This document shows, piece by piece, positions 54,691-62,993 of a DNA stretch of 64,000 nt. The translations under genes were made by a program, and so were the position numbers. This DNA is from Microbispora amethystogenes (lineage in GTDB: Bacteria; Actinomycetota; Actinomycetes; Streptosporangiales; Streptosporangiaceae). Numbering within the stretch: position 1 is the first letter of the stretch; each line of letters begins with the position of its first letter. The stretch is taken from the NCBI RefSeq assembly GCF_016863015.1, contig NZ_BOOB01000010.1:1-64000 (forward strand), written 5' to 3'. The notes under the pieces are model-generated. The model worked only from the letters and a program-made list of their open reading frames with translations. It was not told the DNA's origin and did no database searches.

Positions 54691-55713
54691 ATGCCTATCG
54701 CGACTCCAGAGGTCTACGCCGAGATGTTCGACCGCGCCAAAGCGGGCGGCTTCGCGTACCCGGCGATCAACGTGACCTCGTCGCAGACCCTGCACGCCGC
54801 GCTGCGCGGCTTCGCGGAGGCGGAGAGCGACGGGATCATCCAGGTGTCGACCGGAGGGGCTGAGTTCCTGTCCGGCACCACCGTGAAGGACATGGTCACC
54901 GGGTCGGTGGCGTTCGCCGAGTTCGCCCGTGTTGTCGCCGAGAAGTACCCGGTGACGGTCGGCCTGCACACCGACCACTGCCCCAAGGACAAGCTGGGCT
55001 CTTTCGTCCGCCCGCTGCTGGACATCTCCGCCGAGCGCGTCGCGCGCGGCCAGGACCCGCTGTTCCAGTCGCACATGTGGGACGGCTCCGCCGTGCCGCT
55101 GGACGAGAACCTCCAGATCGCCAGCGAGCTGCTGGACAAGACCGCCGCCGCCAAGGTGATCCTCGAGATCGAGATCGGCGTCGTCGGCGGCGAGGAGGAC
55201 GGCGTCGTCGGCGAGATCAACGAGAAGCTCTACACCACGCCCGAGGACGCGCTGGCCGTCGCCGAGACCCTCGGCCTGGGCGAGCGGGGCCGCTACATCG
55301 TGGCCGCCACCTTCGGCAACGTGCACGGCGTCTACAAGCCGGGCCACGTCAAGCTCCGCCCGAGCGTGCTCAAGGAGATCCAGGAGGCCGTCGGCGCGAA
55401 GTACGGCAAGGAGAAGCCCTTCGCCCTCGTCTTCCACGGCGGCTCCGGCTCGGCCATGGAGGAGATCCACGAGTCGATCTCGTACGGCGTGGTGAAGATG
55501 AACATCGACACCGACACGCAGTACGCCTTCACCCGCCCGATCGTGGACCACATGTTCCGCAACTACGACGGCGTGCTGAAGATCGACGGCGAGGTCGGCA
55601 ACAAGAAGGCCTACGACCCGCGCGCGTACGGCAAGCTCGCCGAGGGCGGCATGGCGCAGCGCATCGTCGAGGCCTGCCAGCACCTCAAGTCCGCGGGCAC
55701 CAAGCTCAAGTAG
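54691..55713 (+). CDS. fbaA: class II fructose-bisphosphate aldolase
   Basis: Glycolytic and gluconeogenic zinc aldolase, 340 residues. Metal ligands and substrate contacts are in VTVGLHTDHCPKDKL, EIEIGVVGGEEDGV, ATFGNVHGVYKPGHVKL and FHGGSGSAMEEI, followed by VVKMNIDTDTQYAF. The ATG has AGAAGGAGATGACTTCGC upstream. An 18-bp terminator hairpin follows the stop by ten bases. The gene order fbaA - DUF3151 - purA is normal for this group of actinomycetes. Confidence 0.97.
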   Translation: MPIATPEVYAEMFDRAKAGGFAYPAINVTSSQTLHAALRGFAEAESDGIIQVSTGGAEFLSGTTVKDMVTGSVAFAEFARVVAEKYPVTVGLHTDHCPKDKLGSFVRPLLDISAERVARGQDPLFQSHMWDGSAVPLDENLQIASELLDKTAAAKVILEIEIGVVGGEEDGVVGEINEKLYTTPEDALAVAETLGLGERGRYIVAATFGNVHGVYKPGHVKLRPSVLKEIQEAVGAKYGKEKPFALVFHGGSGSAMEEIHESISYGVVKMNIDTDTQYAFTRPIVDHMFRNYDGVLKIDGEVGNKKAYDPRAYGKLAEGGMAQRIVEACQHLKSAGTKLK

Positions 55714-55722
55714 CGGGCGGAT

Positions 55723-55769
55723 CGGTGGGAACGGAAGATCATTCTCGTATCGATCTTCCGTTCCCACCG
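55723..55769 (+). terminator. strong terminator after fbaA
   Basis: CGGTGGGAACGGAAGATC (55723-55740) pairs perfectly with GATCTTCCGTTCCCACCG (55752-55769) over an 11-base loop. At 18 bp it is the longest perfect stem in the window. Confidence 0.9.
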
Positions 55770-55814
55770 GCCGGACCATACCCCTTGGGGTGTTCGGCAG
55801 GTAGAACTGTCCCC

Positions 55815-56237
55815 ATGGAAACGCACGAGAACCTCCTCGCCGGCCCGCCGCCCACCCTGCTGCCGGACAACGCCGAGGCGCGGCAGATGCTCGAGTCGGG
55901 CGCCAAGGCGGCCGACGTGGCCGCGCGCTTCCCCGCCTACCCGGCGGCCTGGGGCGCGCTCGCCGACGACTACTTCGCCTCGGGCCACGCCGTCACCTCG
56001 TACGCGTTCGCCCGCACGGGCTACCACCGGGGTCTCGACCAGCTTCGCCGCGCGGGCTGGAAGGGCCACGGCCCGATCCCGTGGGAGCACGAGCCGAACC
56101 AGGGGTTCCTGCGCTGCCTGAACGCCCTGGCCAGGGCCGCCCAGGCGATCGGCGAGAAGGACGAGGCCGAGCGCTGCGCCCAGTTCCTGCGCGACAGCAG
56201 CACGGCCGCCGCGGAGGCGCTCGCGACCGCCTCCTGA
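55815..56237 (+). CDS. DUF3151 family protein
   Basis: A 140-residue protein of an actinobacterial family of unknown function (METHENLLAGPPPTLLPDN, AARFPAYPAAWGALADDYFASG, RTGYHRGLDQLRRAGWKGHGPIPWEHEPNQGFLRCL). It has no recognised catalytic site; its C-terminal half is helical and TPR-like. ATG 55815 starts the conserved sequence. It lies between fbaA and purA, as in many relatives, but is bounded on both sides by terminator-like hairpins and so is probably its own transcript. Confidence 0.88.
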   Translation: METHENLLAGPPPTLLPDNAEARQMLESGAKAADVAARFPAYPAAWGALADDYFASGHAVTSYAFARTGYHRGLDQLRRAGWKGHGPIPWEHEPNQGFLRCLNALARAAQAIGEKDEAERCAQFLRDSSTAAAEALATAS

Positions 56238-56301
56238 CGAGCTCCCCGCACGATTCGGGCACACAGTGGCATCCGGGGCCGTCTCGCGAGTTAAGACGCC
56301 G

Positions 56302-56373
56302 TTCACCGCCGGCGCGGCCCTCGGGTAGTCTCTGTGTGCAAGAGGCCCCTGCCGCGCTTGCGCCAGGGGCTTT
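56302..56373 (+). promoter_or_regulatory. purA promoter followed at once by a terminator-like hairpin
   Basis: TTCACC (56302-56307) and TAGTCT (56326-56331) are 18 bases apart. About seven bases after the expected start, GCCCCTG (56345-56351) pairs with CAGGGGC (56364-56370) with an inner CGC/GCG step, followed by TTT. The hairpin lies 25 bases before the purA ATG. It may end the DUF3151 transcript, or act as an attenuator in the purA leader. Confidence 0.55.
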
Positions 56374-56397
56374 CGTCGTGGTTCGGGAGATTTGACC

Positions 56398-57681
<1,284 letters not shown>

Positions 57682-57722
57682 TGGTTCGTGGCGTACGCGC
57701 CCGAACCGGGGGATCACCCGCG

Positions 57723-57745
57723 CCGCCCCGGCGGGGCGGTAGGGT
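57723..57745 (+). promoter_or_regulatory. purA terminator hairpin overlapping GDPD promoter
   Basis: CCGCCCC (57723-57729) and GGGGCGG (57733-57739) form a hairpin 42 bases after the purA stop. A -10-like TAGGGT (57740-57745) follows immediately and ends eight bases before the GTG of the next gene, so that gene probably has a leaderless transcript. Confidence 0.5.
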
Positions 57746-57753
57746 ACGCCGCT

Positions 57754-58683
57754 GTGCACGGATACGTTGAGCTGCACGGGCACCGTGGAGCGCGGGGGCT
57801 GAGGCCCGAGAACACGCTGCCCGGCCTGGCCTTCGCGCTGGAGCTCGGGGTCGACGCCCTCGAGTTCGACGTCGCCATGTCGGCCGACGGGCAGCTCGTG
57901 CTCACCCACGACCTGCACGTCTCCCCGGTGACCAGCGCGGACACCGGCATGGCCACGCCGGGGGACGAGATGTTCCCGTACGTCGGCAAGCCGATCATCG
58001 CGCTCACGCTGCCGCAACTGCGGACCCTCGACGTCGGCGTACGGCTGCCGCAGCGGCCGGACGACCGCTTCGCGCTCACGCAGGTGCCGCTGCCGGACAC
58101 CCGGATGCCCACGCTCGGCGCGGTGCTCGGCCTGATCGGCGCCCTCGGCGCGGACGACGTGCGGCTGAACGTGGAGCTCAAGTCGGATCCCACCCGTCCC
58201 GGCCTGTGCCCGGACCCGCGGCGGTTCGTGACGCAGGTCGTCGACGAGCTCGACCGGCACGACCGGCTCTCCAGGTCGGCCCTGCTCAGCTTCGACTGGC
58301 GGCTCCTGGAGATCGCCCGGCCGCTGGTCGAGCGGCGGTACGCCCTCGTGGAGCGCGACACGATGACGCCGGAGTGGATGAACGGCATCCGCCTCGGCGA
58401 GGTGGGCGGCGACCTCGCGGCGGCCGCCGCCGCGGTGGGCGCGACGACCCTGTCCCCCGACCGGGTGCTCGTCGACGAGACGCTGATGGCGGGGGCGGCG
58501 CGGCACGGCCTGCCCGTCGTGGTGTGGACGGTGAACGAGCCCGACGAGGCGGCCCGGCTCATGGACCTGGGCGTGGCCGGCGTCGTCACCGACTACCCCG
58601 ACCGCATGCGCCGGTTGTGGAAGGCACGCGGGCTGCCGCTGCCCCGGCCGGTCAGCCCGTTGCGCCCCGTGGGAGCGCCCTGA
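57754..58683 (+). CDS. glycerophosphodiester phosphodiesterase
   Basis: A 309-residue cytosolic enzyme (no signal peptide) that releases glycerol-3-phosphate from glycerophosphodiesters. HGHRGARGLRPENTLPGLAFALELGVDALEFDVAMSADGQLVLTHDLH carries the catalytic His pair and the metal-binding Glu-Asp. LNVELKSDP, SFDWRLLEIAR and VWTVNEPDEAARLMDLGVAGVVTDYPD complete the TIM-barrel pattern. GTG 57754 is the first start and fits a leaderless mRNA. Two 16-bp tandem repeats and a terminator follow the stop. Confidence 0.93.
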   Translation: MHGYVELHGHRGARGLRPENTLPGLAFALELGVDALEFDVAMSADGQLVLTHDLHVSPVTSADTGMATPGDEMFPYVGKPIIALTLPQLRTLDVGVRLPQRPDDRFALTQVPLPDTRMPTLGAVLGLIGALGADDVRLNVELKSDPTRPGLCPDPRRFVTQVVDELDRHDRLSRSALLSFDWRLLEIARPLVERRYALVERDTMTPEWMNGIRLGEVGGDLAAAAAAVGATTLSPDRVLVDETLMAGAARHGLPVVVWTVNEPDEAARLMDLGVAGVVTDYPDRMRRLWKARGLPLPRPVSPLRPVGAP

Positions 58684-58685
58684 CC

Positions 58686-58747
58686 CTGTTGTGAGAAGAC
58701 ACTGTTGTGAGAAGACATGGGAAGAGCCCCGCCGGCAGACGGGGCTC
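58686..58747 (+). terminator. 16-bp tandem repeat and terminator after the GDPD gene
   Basis: CTGTTGTGAGAAGACA occurs twice in a row (58686-58701, 58702-58717). GAGCCCCG (58724-58731) and CGGGGCTC (58740-58747) then form a perfect 8-bp stem. Outer arms TGACCCT (58681-58687) and AGGGTCA (58749-58755) could pair too. Confidence 0.75.
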
Positions 58748-58861
58748 CAGGGTCACCCACAAGAATGGCTTTCACAGCCACTTATCAGACAACCCCATCG
58801 CAGGGTGCGCGTCAAGTAGCTGAGCGTCACAACGTCCCGCGTGTCGCGCCGGGCCGCTCCC

Positions 58862-59065
58862 TCACTCCTCGATCGAGTCGAGCGAGAGGGCGCCGGACGG
58901 GCAGAGCTGGACGGCTCTGCGCACCGCCGCCGCCCGTTCGGCCGGCGGCTCGGGGTCGAGAACCTCGACCGTCCCGTCATCCTCGCTCTGGTCGAAGACC
59001 TCGGGCAGCGTGAGGGCGCACATCCCCGCCCCGACGCACCGTCCGGTATCCGCCTTGATCTTCAT
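58862..59065 (-). CDS. 3Fe-4S-type ferredoxin
   Basis: A 67-residue electron carrier. KADTGRCVGAGMCALTLPEVFDQ and VQLCPSGAL give three cluster Cys residues with a C-x5-C...C-P pattern, as in ferredoxins that feed actinomycete P450s. It follows the P450 gene by 21 bases and has GGAGGAAACG before the ATG, so it is the natural redox partner. The fourth Cys of a 4Fe-4S cluster is replaced by Ala or Gly. Very acidic C-terminal half. Confidence 0.93.
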   Translation of the reverse strand: MKIKADTGRCVGAGMCALTLPEVFDQSEDDGTVEVLDPEPPAERAAAVRRAVQLCPSGALSLDSIEE

Positions 59066-59086
59066 CGTTTCCTCCCGCGCATCGCC

Positions 59087-60283
59087 TCACCAGAGCACCG
59101 GCAGGCGGCGTACCCCGTAGACCGCCGAGGTGGCCCGCATCGGCACCTCCTCCGGCGGCACGGCCAGGCGCAGACCGGGGAACCGGCGCAGCAGGGCCGG
59201 ATAGGCGATCCGCATCTCGACGCGGGCGAGCTGCTGGCCCAGGCACTGATGGATGCCGTGGCCGAAGCTCAGGTGGCCCTGGGCCGACCGGGTCACGTCG
59301 AGCGTGTCGCCGCCCTCGAACCGCTCGGGGTCCCGGTTGGCCGCGCCCAGGGACAGGGTCACCGTCTCCCCGGCCCTGATCAGGGTACCGCCGATCTCCA
59401 CGTCCTCCAGAGCCGTCCGGGTGGGCCCGATGTGCAGGATGCTGAGGTAGCGCAACAGCTCCTCCACCGCGTTCTCGACCGCGTCCGGGTCGTCCCGGAC
59501 GACGGCGAGCTGCCGGGGGTTCGTCAGCAGCGCGAAGGTGCCGAGGCCGAGCATGTTCGCCGTCGTCTCGTGGCCCGCGATGAGCAGCAGCAGGCCCATG
59601 CCGGCGATCTCGGCGTCCGTCAGCTCCTCGGAGGCGGCCAGGCCGCTCAGCATGTCGTCGCCCGGGTCCTTCCTCTTGGCGGCGACGAGCTCGCTCAGGT
59701 AGGCGAGCAGGTCGTACATGGCCGTCCGGATCTCGTCGGTCGACGCCTCCAGATCGAGGATCACCGACGAGTCGTGCTGGAACTTCTCCCTGTCCTCGTA
59801 CGGCACGCCGAGCATCTCGCAGATGACCAGCGACGGGATGGGCAGCGCGAAGGACCGGACGAGGTCGGCGGGGGCGCCCTCGCGCTCCATGGCGTCGAGG
59901 CGGCTCTGGGTGATGTCGTGGATGCGCGGTTCGAGCTGCTTCATCCGCCGTACGGTGAACTGCCCCGTCAGCAGCCGCCGGTACCGGGTGTGGTCGGGAG
60001 GATCCATCTGCAGGAAGAATCCCGGCGGCAGGGGGTCCCGCCGGAGCTCCACCCGCTGGGGAAGCGCCGAGTGCATCAGTTCGGGCCGGGTGCTGAAGCG
60101 GGCGTCGGCGAGGATGGCGCGGGACTCGGCATAACCGGTCGCCAGCCAGCCCTCGTGCCCGTCCCCGTACGTCATCCGCTGGAGCGGCGCCTCGGCGCGG
60201 CGGCGCGCCAGCTCGTCCGGCGGGTCGAACGTACGCTCACGCGCGAGGGGAAAAGTGGACAACCGGGGTGTCGCCTCTGTCAT
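59087..60283 (-). CDS. cytochrome P450 (CYP105/107-like)
   Basis: A 398-residue soluble P450. It has the I-helix LLLIAGHETTANMLGLG, the K-helix ExxR VEELLRYLSILHIGPTR, and the heme loop LSFGHGIHQCLGQQLARVEM. These are canonical, unlike the two other P450s here. The substrate is unknown. ATG 60283 has AGGAGC seven bases upstream; the open frame extends 24 codons further. Ferredoxin lies downstream. It is divergent from a TetR regulator with twin palindromic operators in the 176-base gap, so it is probably derepressed by a ligand. Confidence 0.95.
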   Translation of the reverse strand: MTEATPRLSTFPLARERTFDPPDELARRRAEAPLQRMTYGDGHEGWLATGYAESRAILADARFSTRPELMHSALPQRVELRRDPLPPGFFLQMDPPDHTRYRRLLTGQFTVRRMKQLEPRIHDITQSRLDAMEREGAPADLVRSFALPIPSLVICEMLGVPYEDREKFQHDSSVILDLEASTDEIRTAMYDLLAYLSELVAAKRKDPGDDMLSGLAASEELTDAEIAGMGLLLLIAGHETTANMLGLGTFALLTNPRQLAVVRDDPDAVENAVEELLRYLSILHIGPTRTALEDVEIGGTLIRAGETVTLSLGAANRDPERFEGGDTLDVTRSAQGHLSFGHGIHQCLGQQLARVEMRIAYPALLRRFPGLRLAVPPEEVPMRATSAVYGVRRLPVLW

Positions 60284-60364
60284 GACACGCTCCTGCGGAA
60301 GTGGAAACGGTCGATGTGCGCGAGCGGCCCGCTCTCCCTCACTCAACAACATCATCTGACATAT

Positions 60365-60436
60365 CGCAATGACGATTGCGTACAGTTAATTCCGGACCGA
60401 TCAGTCCTGGACCGATCGGTCCGTAACCGCTACAGT
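60365..60436. promoter_or_regulatory. twin TetR operators and divergent promoter
   Basis: GGACCGATCGGTCC (60409-60422) is a perfect 14-bp palindrome. GGACCGATCAGTCC (60394-60407) is a near copy one base away. Next to them CGCAAT-4-ATTGCG (60365-60380) is another inverted repeat. TGGACC (60408-60413) and TACAGT (60431-60436), 17 bases apart, form the regulator's promoter, so the strong operator covers the -35. Confidence 0.75.
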
Positions 60437-60459
60437 GAGGATCGGCGGAAGGAACGCGA

Positions 60460-61044
60460 ATGGCCCGACGGCAGGCGCCCGGCACGAGGGAACGGATTCT
60501 GCGGGTCGCGTCCCGTCTCTTCCAGGAGAACGGGGTGCGGGCCGTCGGCATGCAACAGGTCGTCGAGGAGGTCGGCCTGGGCAAGAGCCTGCTCTACCGG
60601 GAGTTCGACGGCAAGGACGACCTCGTCGCCGCCTGGCTGCGCGAGAGCGACGCGGCGTGGTGGGCCGCGGTGGACGCGGCCCTCGCGCCGCACGACGGCG
60701 ACCCGGCCGGGCAGTTGCTCGCGCTCGTCGAACTGGTGGCCGCCGCGGCCGCCTCACCCGGCTTCCACGGCTGCGTGTTCTACAACACCTCCAGCGAGTT
60801 CCGGGACGACGACCACCCGGCCCGCCAGGAGGCGCTCGCCCATCTGCGCAGGATGCGCGGGCGCCTGGAGACGCTGGCGGGGGCGGCCGGGGCCGCTCAC
60901 CCCGGCGCCCTCGCCGACGAGCTCATGCTGGTCGTCGGCGGGATGTACGCCACGGGCGCGGCCCTCGGCCCGGACGGCCCCGTACGCGCGGGCGTCGCGG
61001 CGGCCGGGTCCGCGATCGCCCGGCACTGCGCGACCGGGCACTGA
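60460..61044 (+). CDS. TetR-family transcriptional regulator
   Basis: A 194-residue repressor. The N-terminal HTH reads RERILRVASRLFQENGVRAVGMQQVVEEVGLGKSLLYREFDGKDDLVAAWL. The C-terminal ligand domain is helical and Ala-rich. It should bind the twin palindromes just upstream and control both itself and the divergent P450/ferredoxin genes. The stop codon lies inside an array of 14-bp tandem repeats. The SnoaL-like gene follows. Confidence 0.93.
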   Translation: MARRQAPGTRERILRVASRLFQENGVRAVGMQQVVEEVGLGKSLLYREFDGKDDLVAAWLRESDAAWWAAVDAALAPHDGDPAGQLLALVELVAAAAASPGFHGCVFYNTSSEFRDDDHPARQEALAHLRRMRGRLETLAGAAGAAHPGALADELMLVVGGMYATGAALGPDGPVRAGVAAAGSAIARHCATGH

Positions 61045-61078
61045 GCGACCGGCACTGCGTGACCGGCACTGAGCGACC
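61022..61078 (+). repeat. four 14-bp tandem repeats over the TetR stop codon
   Basis: Units GGCACTGCGCGACC, GGCACTGAGCGACC, GGCACTGCGTGACC and GGCACTGAGCGACC begin at 61022, 61037, 61051 and 61065. One extra G separates the first two. TGA of the regulator (61042-61044) falls inside the second unit, so copy-number change would alter the protein's C-terminus. Confidence 0.85.
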
Positions 61079-61118
61079 GGCGACACGAACGCGACACCCC
61101 CAAGGAGGATGACCCGAG

Positions 61119-61493
61119 TTGACCGAGATATCCCAGACGACCGACGAGACGACCATGACGATCATGCAGCGGTTCAACGACGCGTTCCTCACCCACGACC
61201 CGGGCCTGCTCGACGGGCTGATCGCCGAGGACTGCGTCCTGGAGAACTCCGGCCCGCCCCCGAACGGCTCCCGGCACGTGGGACGGCAGGAGTGTCTCGC
61301 CTTCTGGTCCGGCATCGCGGCCTCGCGCGAGTCCACCTTCGAGCCGGAGGAGATCTGGACGGCCGGCGACCGCGCCGTCATCCGGTGGACGCTGCGCTGG
61401 GGACCCGGCCCGGAGGACCGGGTGCGCGGCGTCAACGTCATGAGGGTCCGGGACGGCCTGATCGTCGAGGGCCTGGGCTACGTGAAGGGCTGA
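61119..61493 (+). CDS. SnoaL-like (NTF2 fold) protein
   Basis: A 124-residue protein with the cone-shaped NTF2-like fold: FNDAFLTHDPGLLDGLIAEDCVLENSGP, and WTAGDRAVIRWTLRW, RGVNVMRVRDGLIVEGLGYVKG. Members include polyketide cyclases, hydrolases and non-enzymatic proteins. The start is TTG 61119, supported by AAGGAGG ten bases upstream; ATG 61155 is a weaker option. It probably shares a transcript with the TetR gene, and may act on the same compound as the P450. Confidence 0.85.
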   Translation: MTEISQTTDETTMTIMQRFNDAFLTHDPGLLDGLIAEDCVLENSGPPPNGSRHVGRQECLAFWSGIAASRESTFEPEEIWTAGDRAVIRWTLRWGPGPEDRVRGVNVMRVRDGLIVEGLGYVKG

Positions 61494-61511
61494 CGGGGGA
61501 GGAGACGGCGG

Positions 61512-62630
61512 TCAGAGCCAGCCGTTGCGGCGGAAGGCGCGGTGCAGGAGCGTGCAGGCGACGACCATGACTCCCAGCACCAGCGGGTAGCCGTACACCG
61601 CCTTCACCTCGGGCATGTGCTCGAAGTTCATGCCGTAGATGCCCGCGATCATCGTGGGCACCGAGATGATCGCGACCCAGGACGAGATCTTGCGCATGTC
61701 CTCGTTGGCGAGCGCGTTCGAGCGCGCCAGCGCGGCCTGCAGGATCGAGTCCGACAGCTCGTTGGAGGCCTGCACCTGCTCGCACACCCGGGAGAGGTGG
61801 TCGCCGACGTCGCGGAAGTACTCGCGCATCTCCGACGGGATGCTGCGCCGCTGGGGCAGGGCGTTGAAGGGGGTCTGAAGCGGTCCCACGGCCCGCTTGA
61901 GCTCCAGCATCTCCCGCTTGAGCTGGTAGATCCGGTTGATGTCCCGGGAGCTCACCTCGGCGAAGACCGCCGCCTCGACCTCTTCGAGCTCCGCCTGCAT
62001 CAGGTCGGCGACCTGGAGATACTTGTCCACCACGTGGTCGGCGATGGCGTGCAGCACGCCCGCCGGGCCGCGGCTGATCAGCTTCGCCTTCGACTCCAGC
62101 TTCTCGCGGACGTCGCCGAGCGGGCAGTAGCGGCCGTGCCGTACGGTCACCACGAAGTCGGGGCCGACGAAGACCATGATCTCGCCGGTGCCGATGATCT
62201 CGCCGCTCGCCGTCGGCACCTCTCCGTCGAGGAAGGCGACGGTCTTGAGCACCACGAACAGCGAGTCGCCGTACCGCTCGACCTTGGGCCGCTGGTGGGC
62301 CTTGATGGCGTCCTCGACGGCGAGGGGGTGCAGGCCGAACACCTCGGCGAGCCACTCCACCTCGGGCGCGGCGGGCTCGTGCAGGCCGACCCAGACGTAC
62401 GCGCCGGGCATCTCGTTGGCCTCGTTGTGCTCGCGGACCATCCGGACGGCCTCGGGGATGCCGTTCGCGGCGACCTTCTTGCCGTCGATGTACGCGCCGA
62501 ACTCGACGAGGGAGCTGGCCGGCGGCACGCAGCGGACGACGGGGTCCGCGCTCACCTGCGCGGCGCCGAGGTGCGTGGACAGAACCCGGGTGTGCCTGTT
62601 GATGCGGGGAAACAGCAGAGTGGAGCGCAT
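61512..62630 (-). CDS. CorA-type magnesium/cobalt transporter
   Basis: A 372-residue ion channel of the CorA family. The cytosolic domain includes the long helix VDKYLQVADLMQAELEEVEAAVFAE. Two C-terminal membrane helices (about 310-365) enclose the pore signature YGMNFEHMPE. GMN is intact. The C-terminus RAFRRNGWL carries the usual basic residues. ATG 62630 has GAAGGGA upstream. It is divergent from purD with a 363-base gap that holds a long palindrome. Zn efflux (ZntB) is less likely given GMN-MPE. Confidence 0.95.
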   Translation of the reverse strand: MRSTLLFPRINRHTRVLSTHLGAAQVSADPVVRCVPPASSLVEFGAYIDGKKVAANGIPEAVRMVREHNEANEMPGAYVWVGLHEPAAPEVEWLAEVFGLHPLAVEDAIKAHQRPKVERYGDSLFVVLKTVAFLDGEVPTASGEIIGTGEIMVFVGPDFVVTVRHGRYCPLGDVREKLESKAKLISRGPAGVLHAIADHVVDKYLQVADLMQAELEEVEAAVFAEVSSRDINRIYQLKREMLELKRAVGPLQTPFNALPQRRSIPSEMREYFRDVGDHLSRVCEQVQASNELSDSILQAALARSNALANEDMRKISSWVAIISVPTMIAGIYGMNFEHMPEVKAVYGYPLVLGVMVVACTLLHRAFRRNGWL

Positions 62631-62993
62631 GGCGGTCCCTTCCCGCCCGAGCCGGCACGCTCTACGCGCGACGTGATGTCACCCCTTCATGCAGGCGTGA
62701 GCTGCCCCTCGGGACTCGTGTCGAAGTGGTCGGGAGTGCGCACGACGTACGTGCGCGAGCACGTACTGACGGGATCACCAGAGTTCATCCCAGACCACCT
62801 CCAATCACTACGAGACAGCGCGAAGCCTGTCCAACCTAGCACATCACTGCCGGACGCCTGTTCCAGGGTACCGGCGTCAAGAGCCTCCGATCATGCACTT
62901 CTTGCCAAAAAGGGGTCGGACAAACTGGTCACCCCTGTGTATCCGGGAGGCCGGACGGCGGAGGACGCGGAGAAGACTGCGAGAATGAACGGG
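62631..62993. other. 363-base divergent intergenic region
   Basis: Besides the 20-bp palindrome, it is less GC-rich than its surroundings (62770-62950) and has no convincing gene. A -10-like GAGAAT (62982-62987) lies six bases before the purD GTG, suggesting a leaderless purD transcript. Confidence 0.45.
62747..62766. promoter_or_regulatory. 20-bp palindrome in the corA-purD intergenic region
   Basis: GTACGTGCGCGAGCACGTAC: eight-base arms with a GCGA centre. It lies about 117 bases upstream of corA and 228 bases upstream of purD. It can be an operator or an RNA hairpin in the corA leader. I see no known magnesium riboswitch motif. Confidence 0.5.
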
